A DNA stretch of 64,000 nucleotides from an uncultured Clostridia bacterium (GCA_938046095.1 CALIXS010000025.1:1-64000), one strand, 5' to 3'; positions 25,099 to 34,229 are shown, counted from the first letter of the stretch. Notes: a model not told the origin generated them from the letters alone. Numbers and translations: made by a program.

Positions 25099-25781
25099 TA
25101 TATATCACCGCCTTTATCCGCTGTAAGAACACCGTCGATTATATAAAGTATGCGTTTGGCGTGGCTTGCCACATTGGCGTCGTGCGTTATCATTATGATT
25201 GTCGCACCCTCGGAATTGAGCCGGCCGAAGAGCTCCATTACCTGCTCTCCGCTCGCCTGATCGAGCGCGCCGGTGGGTTCGTCCGCAAGGAGTATGCGAG
25301 GGTTGTTTATCATGGCTCTCGCTATGGCTACCCTTTGTTTCTGACCGCCGGAAAGCTGGGACGGAAGATGCGTTGTCCTGTCACCGAGCCCTATATTGTT
25401 CAGAGCCTCGTGCGCGCGTTCGTCGCGCTCATGCCTCGGGATGCCCGCGTATACGAGGGCGAGAGAAACGTTGTCGAGCGCCGTTTCACCCGGAAGCAGC
25501 TGGAAGGTCTGGAAGACGAAACCGATTTTGTTCAGTCTTACATCGGAAAGCTGATTTTCGCTGAGAGTAACGATATCTTCGCCGTCGAGCATATACGTTC
25601 CGCTGTCGGCTTTGTCGAGGCAGCCGATTATGTTCATCAGCGTCGATTTGCCGGAGCCCGAAGGTCCCATGATGGCAATATATTCTCCCTCTTCAACCTG
25701 CATTGATATATCCTTGAGTACGGGGAGTGTCAGATCACCCTTGCCGTAGCTTTTGCAGATGCCCTGAAGCTCAAGCAGCAT
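25098..25781 (-). CDS. MacB/LolD-type ABC ATPase
   Basis: A 227-residue ATP-binding subunit with Walker A G-P-S-G-S-G-K-S-T (~38-46), Q-loop, signature L-S-G-G-Q-K-Q-R-V (~142-150), Walker B I-L-L-A-D-E-P-T-G-A-L-D and an H-loop histidine (M-I-T-H-D). Length and the L-G-A-L-D-like region fit the LolD/MacB mechanotransmission group. It overlaps the downstream adaptor gene by one base and follows the first adaptor by two bases, confirming a four-gene exporter operon. Confidence 0.93.
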   Translation of the reverse strand: MLLELQGICKSYGKGDLTLPVLKDISMQVEEGEYIAIMGPSGSGKSTLMNIIGCLDKADSGTYMLDGEDIVTLSENQLSDVRLNKIGFVFQTFQLLPGETALDNVSLALVYAGIPRHERDERAHEALNNIGLGDRTTHLPSQLSGGQKQRVAIARAMINNPRILLADEPTGALDQASGEQVMELFGRLNSEGATIIMITHDANVASHAKRILYIIDGVLTADKGGDI

Positions 25782-25782
25782 A

Positions 25783-26928
25783 TCAGTTTACCTCCGTGCT
25801 CATATCGGAAACGGTCTTTGTTCCTTCTTTAAGCGTATCATCCGGCCACGCTATATAGTCGTCATTCGTGAGGCCGTCCTTTATTTCAACGGTCATTTTT
25901 TCGTCATCCGTCTCTCCGAGTTCGACTGTACGCTTTTTGAGCTTTCCGTTTTCGGATACCCATACGTACGACGATCCGTCTTCATCCGTCACTATATAAA
26001 ATGAATCTAACCAGAGACCTTCCTGCGGATTGCTCTTATTTTGGCCGTAATCAGGCTCGATAAAAACGTGCTGGCCAAGCATAAGCCCGTCCGTTTTATC
26101 GAGCGAGATATAGAAAGGGTATTGTGTTGCCCGGGAGGATGAATCCTCAGGACCGTACATGCCGTACTGTTCGTTGTTGTTCGCGGCAGGCTCGGTATCT
26201 ATTTTGGAAACGGTGCCGGACCATGTCTTTGTTTCGTCGATCCGCGATCTTATGATAACACTTTGACCCGCAGTTATAACCGCGATCTGCTGCTCGTTTA
26301 TCTTGCCCTTTATTCTGAACTCGCCGAGCTCAGTGACGGAAACCACGGCTGCTTCAGAACCGTTCGGATCCTGTCCCGTCTCATTGACAGCTTTGACGAT
26401 GCCTTTGACCTTCGAACTGACGACCGCCTGATCTATCTGCTGCTGGTAACCCTGTACGGAAACCTGCTTTGATTTTATTTCCGTCTGATACTGTATTATC
26501 TGAAGCTGTGTGCCCGTATCGGAGGCGCCGGAATTCTGAAGCGCGGCGATCTCCTGATTGAGTCCTTCGATCTCGAGATTTGTCATGTCGACCTTGTTTT
26601 GGGCGTCGGTAATGTCGTATTTAAACAAAAGCGCGCCGGCCTCTATCGTCTGGCCTACGGTCACGTATATTTCTTCTATTTTCGCATCACCGCTCTTTTT
26701 ATAATCTACAGTCTGCTGCGATTCGACGACTCCGGAAAACCGGTCGACGGAGAAATGTGAACCGCCCGTGATATCCGATACCTTCATCACGTATATCTCC
26801 TCGTCACCGGAAGACGAGGGGCCTCTACCGCTAAGGAAATACCACGCTGCGAGAGATGCTGTGACAGCGACGGCGAGGATAATGAGAAAAAGTGTCACCT
26901 TCCTGTCAGCTTTAAGTTTAGCTTTCAT
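25783..26928 (-). CDS. MacA/HlyD-like adaptor protein
   Basis: The start is ATG 26928, with AAGGAGC 5-6 bases upstream; a frame back to 26982 lacks this. The 381-residue product has a basic N-terminus and a membrane helix (~10-32). Next come a lipoyl half with V-G-Q-T-I-E-A-G-A-L-L near 90, a short coiled-coil hairpin (~105-160), the second lipoyl half and a beta-barrel with a MacA-like V-E-L-G-E-T tail. It is clearly paralogous to the other adaptor in the operon but lacks its insert. First gene of the exporter operon, divergent from the phosphate symporter. Confidence 0.85.
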   Translation of the reverse strand: MKAKLKADRKVTLFLIILAVAVTASLAAWYFLSGRGPSSSGDEEIYVMKVSDITGGSHFSVDRFSGVVESQQTVDYKKSGDAKIEEIYVTVGQTIEAGALLFKYDITDAQNKVDMTNLEIEGLNQEIAALQNSGASDTGTQLQIIQYQTEIKSKQVSVQGYQQQIDQAVVSSKVKGIVKAVNETGQDPNGSEAAVVSVTELGEFRIKGKINEQQIAVITAGQSVIIRSRIDETKTWSGTVSKIDTEPAANNNEQYGMYGPEDSSSRATQYPFYISLDKTDGLMLGQHVFIEPDYGQNKSNPQEGLWLDSFYIVTDEDGSSYVWVSENGKLKKRTVELGETDDEKMTVEIKDGLTNDDYIAWPDDTLKEGTKTVSDMSTEVN

Positions 26929-27177
26929 TTTATGCTCCTTCCAGTGGGTCATGCTTTGCCGGACGAGAAGCCCGGGCGGCATATTACTGTCCTGATTATA
27001 CCAAATTAGTATGCGTATTTGGGTTCATACATTATAAATAAAGCGATTTGTAAGAAAAACTTAATACACAATATGCATCAAAAATATATAAAATGATCGA
27101 AAATAATCTGTGTCTAACACGTTCTTTTGTGATATTATATTAAGACAGTGAATACTATGGCGCTTGGAGGGCTGGTG

Positions 27178-28881
27178 ATGACGTTATTGGAATTCTTTTC
27201 TCTGCTCGGAGGGGTGGGACTTTTCCTTTTCGGGATGACCATCATGTCATCCGGCCTCAAGAATGCCTGTGGCGACAATCTGCAGAATATATTGGAAAAG
27301 GCGACAAAGAATAAAGTTATCGCCGTTATAATTGGCGTTCTGATGACCATGCTCATCCAAAGCTCATCGGCTACGGATGTCATGGTCATCGGTTTTGTCA
27401 GCTCGGGGATGATGACTCTTTCGCAGGCAATCGGAGTCATTATGGGCGCTAATATAGGTACTACGGTGACCGCGCAGATCACGGCATTTAACTTGTCGGA
27501 CTACGCTCCGCTTCTCCTTTTTGCCGGGGTCGTAATGTATCTGTTTATGAAGAAGCATATGGTAAAGCATCTCGGAGAGATCATAATGGGCTTCGGTATG
27601 CTTTTCCTCGGAATTGCAGTAATGAAGGAATCGATTGCGCCTCTTGCGGAAAGCGAGACCTTCGCTATCTTCCTTTCCGACCTCGATAATCCTTTCATGG
27701 CGCTTATTTTCGGTATAGCGTTTACGGCGCTACTTCAGAGTTCGTCGTCTTCGACCGTAATTTTCCAGACGTTCGCTGTGCAGGGACTGCTCAGCTATAA
27801 TACTGCCGTATACCTCGTCATAGGCGCTGCTGTCGGTTCCGTAACGCCTAACATTCTCGCATCGCTGACCACGAACAGAGACGGTAAACGTACTGCCGTG
27901 CTCAACCTCATATTTAACGTGATACGGGCGATACTGCTCGTCGGTCTTATCAACCTGATCCCGGGCATATTGACGCTCATTCAGAGCCTCTCGCCCGGCG
28001 ACGTCGGACGTCAGATAGCGAATACGCATACGATTTTTGCGATAATTGCAGTCCTCGTGGAGCTGCCTTTCTCCGAAAAGATAATAAAGCTCACGGAGAG
28101 AATTCTTCCTGTCAAACCGGAGGAGAGTCAGCTGATCAAGGAAAGACAGCTTCAGTATATGGTAAATCTCAAGAACGTACCGGCGGGCATGGCCGTGACG
28201 CAGACACACAGAGAGATAACGAGGATGGCGCGAATCTCCGCGGCAAATCTCAGGAGGGCGATAGACTGCTTTTTCAAATATGACGAATCAAAGGCTTCCG
28301 CTGTCCGCGTTCACGAAGAAACCGTCAACATACTGAACCACACCATCGGAGACGCAATGGTGGATTTGAGGGCGCTCGACCTTTCAGAGGCCAACATGAG
28401 GGTCGTATCTATGATGTCGATCGCCATCACGGATATTGAACGTCTTTCGGATCATGCCGAAAACATAGTAGAGTACATTGAAGAAATGATGGCAAACCGC
28501 GTGGACATGTCCGGCATCGCGCTCAACGAGCTCCGCAGTATGAGCCGCGACGCGCTGACTCTTGTCGATCTTGCGATTGATATATTCGAAACCGAGGATT
28601 ATTCCGGGCTCGACGAAATAGAGGCTATAGAAATGAGAATCGACGATCAGGAGAACGCGCTGATAAGCAATCACGTATCGAGACTCATGCAGTCGTTCTG
28701 CGATCCGCTTGCAGGCGTCATATTCACGGATCTCGTTACCGATCTCGAACGGTGCGGGGATCACGCTATAAACCTTGCGTACGCTCTCAAGGAGCGCCCT
28801 AAGGATCTCGATGAAAAAGTCGCGGCAAAGCGGCGCGAGGAGGAGCGGCTCATCGAGGAGCAGATATCCGCCGAAGTGTGA
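27178..28881 (+). CDS. Na/Pi cotransporter-family protein with PhoU-like domain
   Basis: ATG 27178 sits 6 bases after GGAGGG; the GTG at 27148 and ATG at 27157 are further from any such site. The 567-residue product has two inverted NptA/Na-Pi repeats with the Q-S-S-S-A-T motif (~51-56) and its counterpart Q-S-S-S-S-S (~185), then a C-terminal helical PhoU-like region (~340-555). The family imports phosphate with Na+ or regulates it. It is monocistronic, divergent from the exporter operon, with a TATTAT at 27133-27138 as a possible -10 box. Confidence 0.9.
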   Translation: MTLLEFFSLLGGVGLFLFGMTIMSSGLKNACGDNLQNILEKATKNKVIAVIIGVLMTMLIQSSSATDVMVIGFVSSGMMTLSQAIGVIMGANIGTTVTAQITAFNLSDYAPLLLFAGVVMYLFMKKHMVKHLGEIIMGFGMLFLGIAVMKESIAPLAESETFAIFLSDLDNPFMALIFGIAFTALLQSSSSSTVIFQTFAVQGLLSYNTAVYLVIGAAVGSVTPNILASLTTNRDGKRTAVLNLIFNVIRAILLVGLINLIPGILTLIQSLSPGDVGRQIANTHTIFAIIAVLVELPFSEKIIKLTERILPVKPEESQLIKERQLQYMVNLKNVPAGMAVTQTHREITRMARISAANLRRAIDCFFKYDESKASAVRVHEETVNILNHTIGDAMVDLRALDLSEANMRVVSMMSIAITDIERLSDHAENIVEYIEEMMANRVDMSGIALNELRSMSRDALTLVDLAIDIFETEDYSGLDEIEAIEMRIDDQENALISNHVSRLMQSFCDPLAGVIFTDLVTDLERCGDHAINLAYALKERPKDLDEKVAAKRREEERLIEEQISAEV

Positions 28882-28930
28882 ACAGACCGCTGTCCTCTGC
28901 CGCTCTTACCCGTATCTGCGTCTGAAAAAT

Positions 28931-30376
28931 CTATCTGTGCGGACTGAACGATTCGAGGTCGTAGGCGCTCAGGTTTTCGCTTATGGTGCGCGAATCCGAC
29001 TTGTCTATCTGTGCGTCACGCGCGAGCTTGGCGCGCGCGGAGTTATCATAGCTGCTCGGCCCGTAAAAGCATCCGCCTTCGCAGCACATACCCTCTATGA
29101 ATTCATACGGAAGTTTACCGGCTTTTGCCTGAGCGAGAGTCGTTTTTATGTTTTTGACGCCGCTCACCTTCAGAACCTGAAAATCGTCTTCTATGCCGGC
29201 TTCCTGAAGGTAGGCTATACATGATTCGGCAACGCCGCCGGATGTGGCGTAGCGTCTCCCGAATATGCTGCTTTCCTGTCCTTCCTCACTCGACGGCTCA
29301 AGCTCGATATTTTTCGCTTTCATTATGGCTTCAAATTCGCTGAATATGAGAGCATAGTCGGCATTGCCCTCGATGCGCTGATCTTTCACCTCGGATTTTT
29401 TCGCTATGCAAGGGCCTATGAAAACCGTGACGGCATCAGGCTCCTTTGCCTTTATGAGGCGCGAAAGCTGGCACATAGGGCTGACCGTTGTCGAAATTGC
29501 ATCTGAAAGCTCGGGGAAGTGCTTGCGTATGAGATTGACAAAAGCCGGGCAACAAGAGGTGACTTTCAGCTCACCTGCTTCGTACGCTTCGTGCCACTCT
29601 ATCGCTTCGGATTTTGTCGTGAGGTCGGCACCGAGCCCGACCTCGTACAGATCCGCAAAGCCTATGGCTTTTGCCGCCTTCTTCCAGCTTGCGAGTGTTA
29701 TATCGGATCCGAACTGTCCGATAGCGGCCGGTGCTGTCATTGCGTAGACCTTGCGCCCCGATTTGATCGCCTCGATAACAGGCACGATATCGTTTCTGAT
29801 ACCGACGGCTCCGAACGGACAGCTGTGGTAGCACTGCCCGCACCTTATGCACTTGGACTCGTCTATTGAAGCGAGACCGTATTCGTCATATGTGAGCGCA
29901 TCGACGGGGCATGATGTTTTGCACGGCCTTTTGGTGTGGACTATGGCGTTGAAGGGACACCCCTTGGCGCACATGCCGCATTCCTTGCATTTATATTTGT
30001 CTATCTCGGCGTGATGCTTGCCTATGGATATAGCTCCGAAGCGGCAGCTGTTCATGCATGCTTTGCCTACGCACGTGCGGCAGTTGTCCGTGACGAGATA
30101 CCCCGAAATAGGGCAGTCCGCGCAGGCGGAATCCATGATCTGCATTATGTTTCCGTTATCGATCTCGTCCGGGGAATTACCCATGGCGAGCGTTATGCGT
30201 TCCGCAGTGACGGCGCGCTCCCTGAATACGCAGCATCGGTGCGTCGGGAGCGGTCCCGGCCACATCTGCTTCGGAAGGTATTTGTATTTTGCTTCGAGCG
30301 TACCCTCAAAGGCGAGCTTTGCCACCTGATAAAGAACGTTATGACGCATCTTTATTACATTTTGATCAGCGTTCAA
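28931..30376 (-). CDS. [FeFe]-hydrogenase-like 4Fe-4S protein
   Basis: A 481-residue iron-sulfur protein. The N-terminal half has several cysteine clusters, including ferredoxin-type C-K-E-C-G-M-C-A-K-G-C-P and C-I-R-C-G-Q-C-Y-H-S-C-P (~130-190). The C-terminal half has all three H-cluster signatures: T-S-C-C-P near 278, G-P-C-I-A-K-K near 325 and E-G-M-C-C-E-G-G-C near 440. The second motif has Gly where prototype hydrogenases have Met (M-P-C), and the third is C-C-E-G-G-C. This pattern suggests a group-B or sensory-type enzyme, which I cannot settle. No maturases or partner subunits are nearby. It could balance redox by H2 formation from ferredoxin. Confidence 0.8.
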   Translation of the reverse strand: MNADQNVIKMRHNVLYQVAKLAFEGTLEAKYKYLPKQMWPGPLPTHRCCVFRERAVTAERITLAMGNSPDEIDNGNIMQIMDSACADCPISGYLVTDNCRTCVGKACMNSCRFGAISIGKHHAEIDKYKCKECGMCAKGCPFNAIVHTKRPCKTSCPVDALTYDEYGLASIDESKCIRCGQCYHSCPFGAVGIRNDIVPVIEAIKSGRKVYAMTAPAAIGQFGSDITLASWKKAAKAIGFADLYEVGLGADLTTKSEAIEWHEAYEAGELKVTSCCPAFVNLIRKHFPELSDAISTTVSPMCQLSRLIKAKEPDAVTVFIGPCIAKKSEVKDQRIEGNADYALIFSEFEAIMKAKNIELEPSSEEGQESSIFGRRYATSGGVAESCIAYLQEAGIEDDFQVLKVSGVKNIKTTLAQAKAGKLPYEFIEGMCCEGGCFYGPSSYDNSARAKLARDAQIDKSDSRTISENLSAYDLESFSPHR

Positions 30377-30452
30377 TTTATCCTCCCCGATATATAATCG
30401 TTATCGATACATCATCACATCATCGTTAAAAAACTATCAAAGATCTCATGTG

Positions 30453-30481
30453 ATTATAACACAAGTCGTACGGTATGCAAT
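30453..30481 (-). promoter_or_regulatory. Candidate promoter of the hydrogenase-like gene
   Basis: On the minus strand TATAAT (30458-30453) lies 17 bases from ATTGCA (30481-30476). The -10 box is perfect and the -35 weak. Confidence 0.45.
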
Positions 30482-30488
30482 TAAGGAT

Positions 30489-30517
30489 TTGTAATTTAGA
30501 TCATCAGACGTTATAAT
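30489..30517 (+). promoter_or_regulatory. Sigma-A-type promoter of the small export protein gene
   Basis: TTGTAA (30489-30494), 17-base spacer, TATAAT (30512-30517). The predicted start is about 20 bases before the TTG start codon at 30544. Confidence 0.65.
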
Positions 30518-30543
30518 CATCAATAGATACGGGGGAAATCCAA

Positions 30544-31011
30544 TTGAGAAGTTATTTTTATCTTTTTTTTATGTCTATGCTGCCTATCGTCGAGCTCAGG
30601 CTCGCGGTTCCCGTTTCGCAGGCGATGGGACTTTCGGTCTTTAAATCCTTTATTGTTTGCATGCTCGGAAATATGGTACCGGTTCCGTTTGTATATTTTT
30701 TTGCGCGCAGTTTTCTCGAATGGGGACAGAACAGGAAAGGAATAGGCCGCATATGTGCTTTGTTTCTGAATAAAGGGGAACAGGCGGGGCGCAGGCTGAC
30801 GGAAAAAGCCGGAAGAACAGGAACGTTTCTCGCCCTGATGCTTTTTGTCGGTATACCTCTTCCGGGGACGGGGGCATGGACGGGGACTCTCGCGGCGAGC
30901 ATACTCGATATGGGAGCAAAAATTACAGTCGCAGCAGTTACACTCGGAATAATTATCGCGGGCTGCATCATGATGGCGGCGAGCGTTTTCGGTTTTTCGC
31001 TCATAGGCTGA
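30544..31011 (+). CDS. Small multidrug-export-family membrane protein
   Basis: A 155-residue membrane protein starting with TTG 30544 after GGGGGAAA; an ATG at 30571 would remove the first helix residues. It matches the COG2426 'small multi-drug export protein' family: P-I-V-E-L-R-L-A-V-P near residue 15, G-N-M-V-P-V-P, and F-V-G-I-P-L-P-G-T-G-A-W-T-G-like motif near 102. That P-L-P-G-T-G-A-W-T-G element is shared with DedA/VTT-like folds. The drug role is a family label only. Four helices are visible. Confidence 0.8.
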   Translation: MRSYFYLFFMSMLPIVELRLAVPVSQAMGLSVFKSFIVCMLGNMVPVPFVYFFARSFLEWGQNRKGIGRICALFLNKGEQAGRRLTEKAGRTGTFLALMLFVGIPLPGTGAWTGTLAASILDMGAKITVAAVTLGIIIAGCIMMAASVFGFSLIG

Positions 31012-31153
31012 CGAGTTGCTTTCGTTTGGCGGCAGAGCTGCAAACTTTTACCTGAGCGAACACATGCGCGAGGGCGGTACATACGCGAATATGGCGGGTA
31101 TATGCCGGAAATACTCAACCGGAAACGGGAGGAACAGAAATAAGAGATAACAA

Positions 31154-31202
31154 AAGCTCCGCGTTCGGATTTGAGTCTATATGCGCGGAGCTTCGTTTTT
31201 TT
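31154..31202. terminator. Bidirectional terminator between the export protein gene and trxA
   Basis: A perfect 10-bp stem AAGCTCCGCG/CGCGGAGCTT (31154-31163 with 31184-31193) is followed by CG and a T-run from 31196 on the plus strand. The other strand has TTTTG after the stem. It lies between convergent genes. The 140 bases before it (31012-31150) contain no gene that I can see. Confidence 0.8.
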
Positions 31203-31225
31203 ATCGCTGCGGGATTCGAAAGAAT

Positions 31226-31534
31226 CTATTTCAGCATATCGAGTATCTTTTCTTTAGGAACAAGACCTACCGAACGGTTTACTTCCTTGCCGTCCTTCAA
31301 AACGACGAGTGTCGGGATCGACGATACCCCATACTGAGATGCAAGCTCGTTTTGCTCATCAACGTTGACTTTGCCGACCTTAATGTCCGTTCTCTCCTCC
31401 GCGATCTCATCTACACGCGGCGACATGGCTTTACAGGGACCGCACCACGATGCCCAGAAATCAACGAGTACAGGTTCTTTTGCTTCTAATGCCTCACTTT
31501 TAAAATTATCATTCGTTAACGTTATTACTGCCAT
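31226..31534 (-). CDS. trxA: Thioredoxin
   Basis: ATG 31534 is preceded by TTGGAGG, so the product is 102 residues, the standard length of bacterial thioredoxin. It carries the W-A-S-W-C-G-P-C-K active site near residues 28-36, the cis-proline S-I-P-T-L near 75 and the usual C-terminal helix. Cytosolic disulfide reductant for reductases and repair enzymes. It stands alone and no thioredoxin reductase is in the window. Confidence 0.95.
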   Translation of the reverse strand: MAVITLTNDNFKSEALEAKEPVLVDFWASWCGPCKAMSPRVDEIAEERTDIKVGKVNVDEQNELASQYGVSSIPTLVVLKDGKEVNRSVGLVPKEKILDMLK

Positions 31535-31768
31535 GCTTATTTCCTCCAATCTCATTGTAGTATTTCGTATATACCACAAAATGACAGTGATAAACGCAAC
31601 AAAGTATTACGTATTACAGCCTTGCGGTTATAAACATTTTTGTCGACGCAGATATCAGGCAATGAGTTACGGCGGCAAATCGCCGTTATTTGATGAGCAG
31701 CCCGGCGCGCATCGCCCGTGCCGAAAGAATTATAGGAATGTCCGCCGAAAATGGTGTATAATCTTGGT

Positions 31769-33037
31769 ATGAACAAAACAGTCGCATTTCATACTTTGGG
31801 CTGCAAGGTGAATCAATACGAGACGGAAGCGATACGGGAACAATTCGCCGGAGGCGGATGGAGAATAGTCCGCGAGGACGAGCCGGCGGACGTTTATGTG
31901 ATCAACACGTGTACCGTAACAAACCTGGCAGATCGTAAGTCGAGACAATATATAAGAAAAGCGAGGAGCCTGAACGACAAAGCTTTGATTGCCGTTACCG
32001 GATGTTACGCAGAGACGGATCGCGAAGAAGTGTCGGCAATAGACGGTGTATCGCTCGTCGTTGGAACCGCCGATAAAATGATGCTGTTTTCCGAGGTCGA
32101 AAAAATGCTCGGAGAACAATCGCGGAAAATCGGCGGCGGCCTCATATACGGCATGGCGGGCAGGACCCGGAGCTATATTAAGATTCAGGAGGGGTGCGAC
32201 CGGTACTGCGCATATTGTATTATACCGTATGCGCGGGGATCTGTAAGAAGCAGGGATGAGAATGATATAATCGCGGAGGCGGAGCGGCTTGTCTCTTCGG
32301 GACACAGGGAGATCGTGCTCACCGGTATAAATACAGCGCTGTACGGCAGGGAAAACGGCGTGTCCGGCATCCGCAGGCTACTCGAACGGCTCGATTCGGT
32401 CGAGGGAGATTTTCGCGTGCGACTGAGTTCGCTTGAGCCTAATGTCGTATCTAAGGATGACGTGGAGGAGCTGTTGAGATCCAAAAGGCTGTGCCATCAT
32501 CTGCATCTGTCGGTTCAGTCCGGCTCGGACAGTGTTCTGAAACGAATGAACAGGCGGTATACGCGCGACGACTATATACAGATAGTCGATGCGATACGCA
32601 GATTTGACCCGCATTACGGGATAACTGCCGATATAATAGTAGGCTTTCCGGGCGAGAGCGAGGAGGAATTCTTCGACAGTCTGAGTTTAACGGAACGGTG
32701 CGGGTTTGCAAAGGTGCATGTGTTTCGGTATTCGCCGAGGCGCGGGACTCTCGCCGCCGCAATGAATGATCAGATCGGGCCGAAGGTCAAAAACGTAAGG
32801 AGCAAAGCTTTGATTGCCGCGTCGGAAAAAGCATCGCGCGAGTTCAGGAAAAGCTGTATAGGAGATGAGCAGACGGTGTTGTTCGAAAAGAAACAGGGCG
32901 GTCTGCTTACGGGATACGCAGGAAATTATATCAGAGTTTACGCCGAGGGTACAGGTGATATACTGAACGGGCTTACGCGTGTGAGGCTCGGCAGTGTATA
33001 TAAAGACGGAATGAAAGGAGAAATTATCAATGGATGA
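31769..33037 (+). CDS. mtaB: tRNA t6A37 methylthiotransferase MtaB
   Basis: A 422-residue radical-SAM enzyme that adds a methylthio group to N6-threonylcarbamoyladenosine at tRNA position 37. The N-terminal UPF0004 domain has three cluster-ligand cysteines (F-H-T-L-G-C-K-V-N-Q-Y at ~C12, N-T-C-T-V-T and V-T-G-C-Y). The radical-SAM C-x3-C-x2-C is C-D-R-Y-C-A-Y-C (~150), and a TRAM-like C-terminal domain follows. I choose ATG 31769 since the conserved N-terminus begins there; ATG 31751 is possible. No ribosome-binding site is visible, while TATAAT ends only 7 bases upstream (see findings). The end overlaps the HIT gene by 8 bases. Confidence 0.92.
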   Translation: MNKTVAFHTLGCKVNQYETEAIREQFAGGGWRIVREDEPADVYVINTCTVTNLADRKSRQYIRKARSLNDKALIAVTGCYAETDREEVSAIDGVSLVVGTADKMMLFSEVEKMLGEQSRKIGGGLIYGMAGRTRSYIKIQEGCDRYCAYCIIPYARGSVRSRDENDIIAEAERLVSSGHREIVLTGINTALYGRENGVSGIRRLLERLDSVEGDFRVRLSSLEPNVVSKDDVEELLRSKRLCHHLHLSVQSGSDSVLKRMNRRYTRDDYIQIVDAIRRFDPHYGITADIIVGFPGESEEEFFDSLSLTERCGFAKVHVFRYSPRRGTLAAAMNDQIGPKVKNVRSKALIAASEKASREFRKSCIGDEQTVLFEKKQGGLLTGYAGNYIRVYAEGTGDILNGLTRVRLGSVYKDGMKGEIING

Positions 33038-33371
33038 CTGCATTTTCTGCAAGCTCGCATCGCATGAGATTCCGACGGATATTGTCTGCGAAGATGACGA
33101 GGTGATCGTGTTCAGGGATGCCGCGCCGCAGGCTCCGGTTCATGTTCTTATGATACCGAAAAAACATATAGCCTCTCTCGATGATACCGTTGACGAAGAC
33201 GCGCAGCTTTTAGGCCGCATGATGCTGAAGATCAAAGAGGTGGCCGCTTCGCTCGGGCTCGAAAATGGTTATCGCGTAGTGAGCAATAACGGTGAAGACG
33301 CGTTCCAGACTGTCAAACATCTTCATTTTCATATCCTCGGCAAGAGAAAGCTTTTGTGGCCGCCGGGCTGA
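33030..33371 (+). CDS. HIT-family nucleotide phosphoramidase (HinT-like)
   Basis: A 113-residue histidine-triad protein. The N-terminal C-I-F-C zinc-type pair is followed by the usual strands, K-K-H-I-A-S-L, and the triad H-L-H-F-H-I-L near residues 97-103. HinT proteins hydrolyse AMP-linked phosphoramidates. It overlaps mtaB by 8 bases with a GAAAGGAG ribosome-binding site inside the end of mtaB, so the two are coupled. Confidence 0.92.
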   Translation: MDDCIFCKLASHEIPTDIVCEDDEVIVFRDAAPQAPVHVLMIPKKHIASLDDTVDEDAQLLGRMMLKIKEVAASLGLENGYRVVSNNGEDAFQTVKHLHFHILGKRKLLWPPG

Positions 33372-33494
33372 AGCCGAACCGTGGCCCGGGAGAGTGTGAT
33401 TCCAGAACCCGCAGCGCGCATGGAAGCGACATGGTGCGGCCGTACGCCTGGATCATACGCCGACAGGAGGCATACGCCGGAAAGAAAAAAATCC

Positions 33495-33523
33495 TTGCCT
33501 GAGGCGTGATTTGATAGTATAAT
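33495..33523 (+). promoter_or_regulatory. Sigma-A promoter of rpsU
   Basis: TTGCCT (33495-33500), 17 bases, TATAAT (33518-33523). The start would fall near 33530, about 60 bases before rpsU. The gap 33372-33589 holds no gene. Confidence 0.7.
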
Positions 33524-33589
33524 ATCTCTGTTACGGACTGATCTGTTCACTGCTTTGAATTTCAACTGCAGGCGGGAGGTGATTAGGAT

Positions 33590-33769
33590 ATGGCACAGGT
33601 AATAGTCAAAGAAAACGAAAGCTTGGAAAGCGCTCTTAAGAGATTCAAGAGATCGTGTGCAAGAGACGGCGTAATGGCCGAGGTCAGAAAGAGAGAGCAC
33701 TACGAGAAGCCGAGCGTTAAGAGAAAGAAAAAGTCGGAGGCTGCCAGAAAGAAGGCGCGCAAGTACTAA
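33590..33769 (+). CDS. rpsU: 30S ribosomal protein S21
   Basis: A 59-codon gene starting ATG 33590 after GGGAGGTGAT, a very strong ribosome-binding site. The protein begins [11 protein letters not shown] and continues with the S21 hallmarks: A-L-K-R-F-K-R near residue 15, K-R-E-H-Y-E-K-P near 36 and a lysine/arginine-rich tail. It is a small-subunit component near the anti-Shine-Dalgarno end of 16S rRNA. The yqeY gene follows at two bases, the usual Firmicutes pair. Confidence 0.95.
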   Translation: MAQVIVKENESLESALKRFKRSCARDGVMAEVRKREHYEKPSVKRKKKSEAARKKARKY

Positions 33770-33771
33770 GT

Positions 33772-34218
33772 ATGACTTTGAAGGAACAGCTCATGGCAGA
33801 CTTCAAGGCCTCCATGAAGGAGCATGACGAGGTCGCCAGGAATACGATAAGCTTAGCTCGTGCGGCGATCAAGCAGTACGAGATAGATGAGCGAAAAGAA
33901 CTCGATGACCGCGGTGTGATCGGAATCCTGCAAAAGCAGGTCAAGATGCGCACCGATGCTCTGGCCGATTTTGAAAAAGCAGGAAGAACAGACCTGGCAG
34001 ACGCATATATGGCGGAGATCAAAGTGCTCGAAAAATATCTTCCGGAGCAGATTTCGGACGAAGAAGTCGCGAAGATCGTCAGGGAGACGGCTGCTTCTAT
34101 GGGAATAGACGGCGGCAGAGAGAACATGGGCAGGCTCATGGGAGCCGTCATGGGAAAGATAAATGGTCGGGCGGACGGAAATACGGTGCGCCGGATCGTT
34201 TCTGATTTTCTCGCCTAA
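33772..34218 (+). CDS. yqeY: GatB/YqeY-domain protein
   Basis: A 148-residue helical protein with the YqeY pattern: M-T-L-K-E-Q-L-M-A-D at the start, V-A-R-N-T-I-S-L, R-G-V-I-G-I-L-Q-K-Q-V-K, and E-K-Y-L-P-E-Q-I-S near residue 100. It ends in a G-x-V-M-G-K-I-N-G-R-A-D-G-N motif. The fold resembles the tail domain of GatB (tRNA amidotransferase), but the cellular role of the stand-alone protein is unclear. It is translated directly behind rpsU. Confidence 0.92.
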   Translation: MTLKEQLMADFKASMKEHDEVARNTISLARAAIKQYEIDERKELDDRGVIGILQKQVKMRTDALADFEKAGRTDLADAYMAEIKVLEKYLPEQISDEEVAKIVRETAASMGIDGGRENMGRLMGAVMGKINGRADGNTVRRIVSDFLA

Positions 34219-34229
34219 GCGATATCTTA

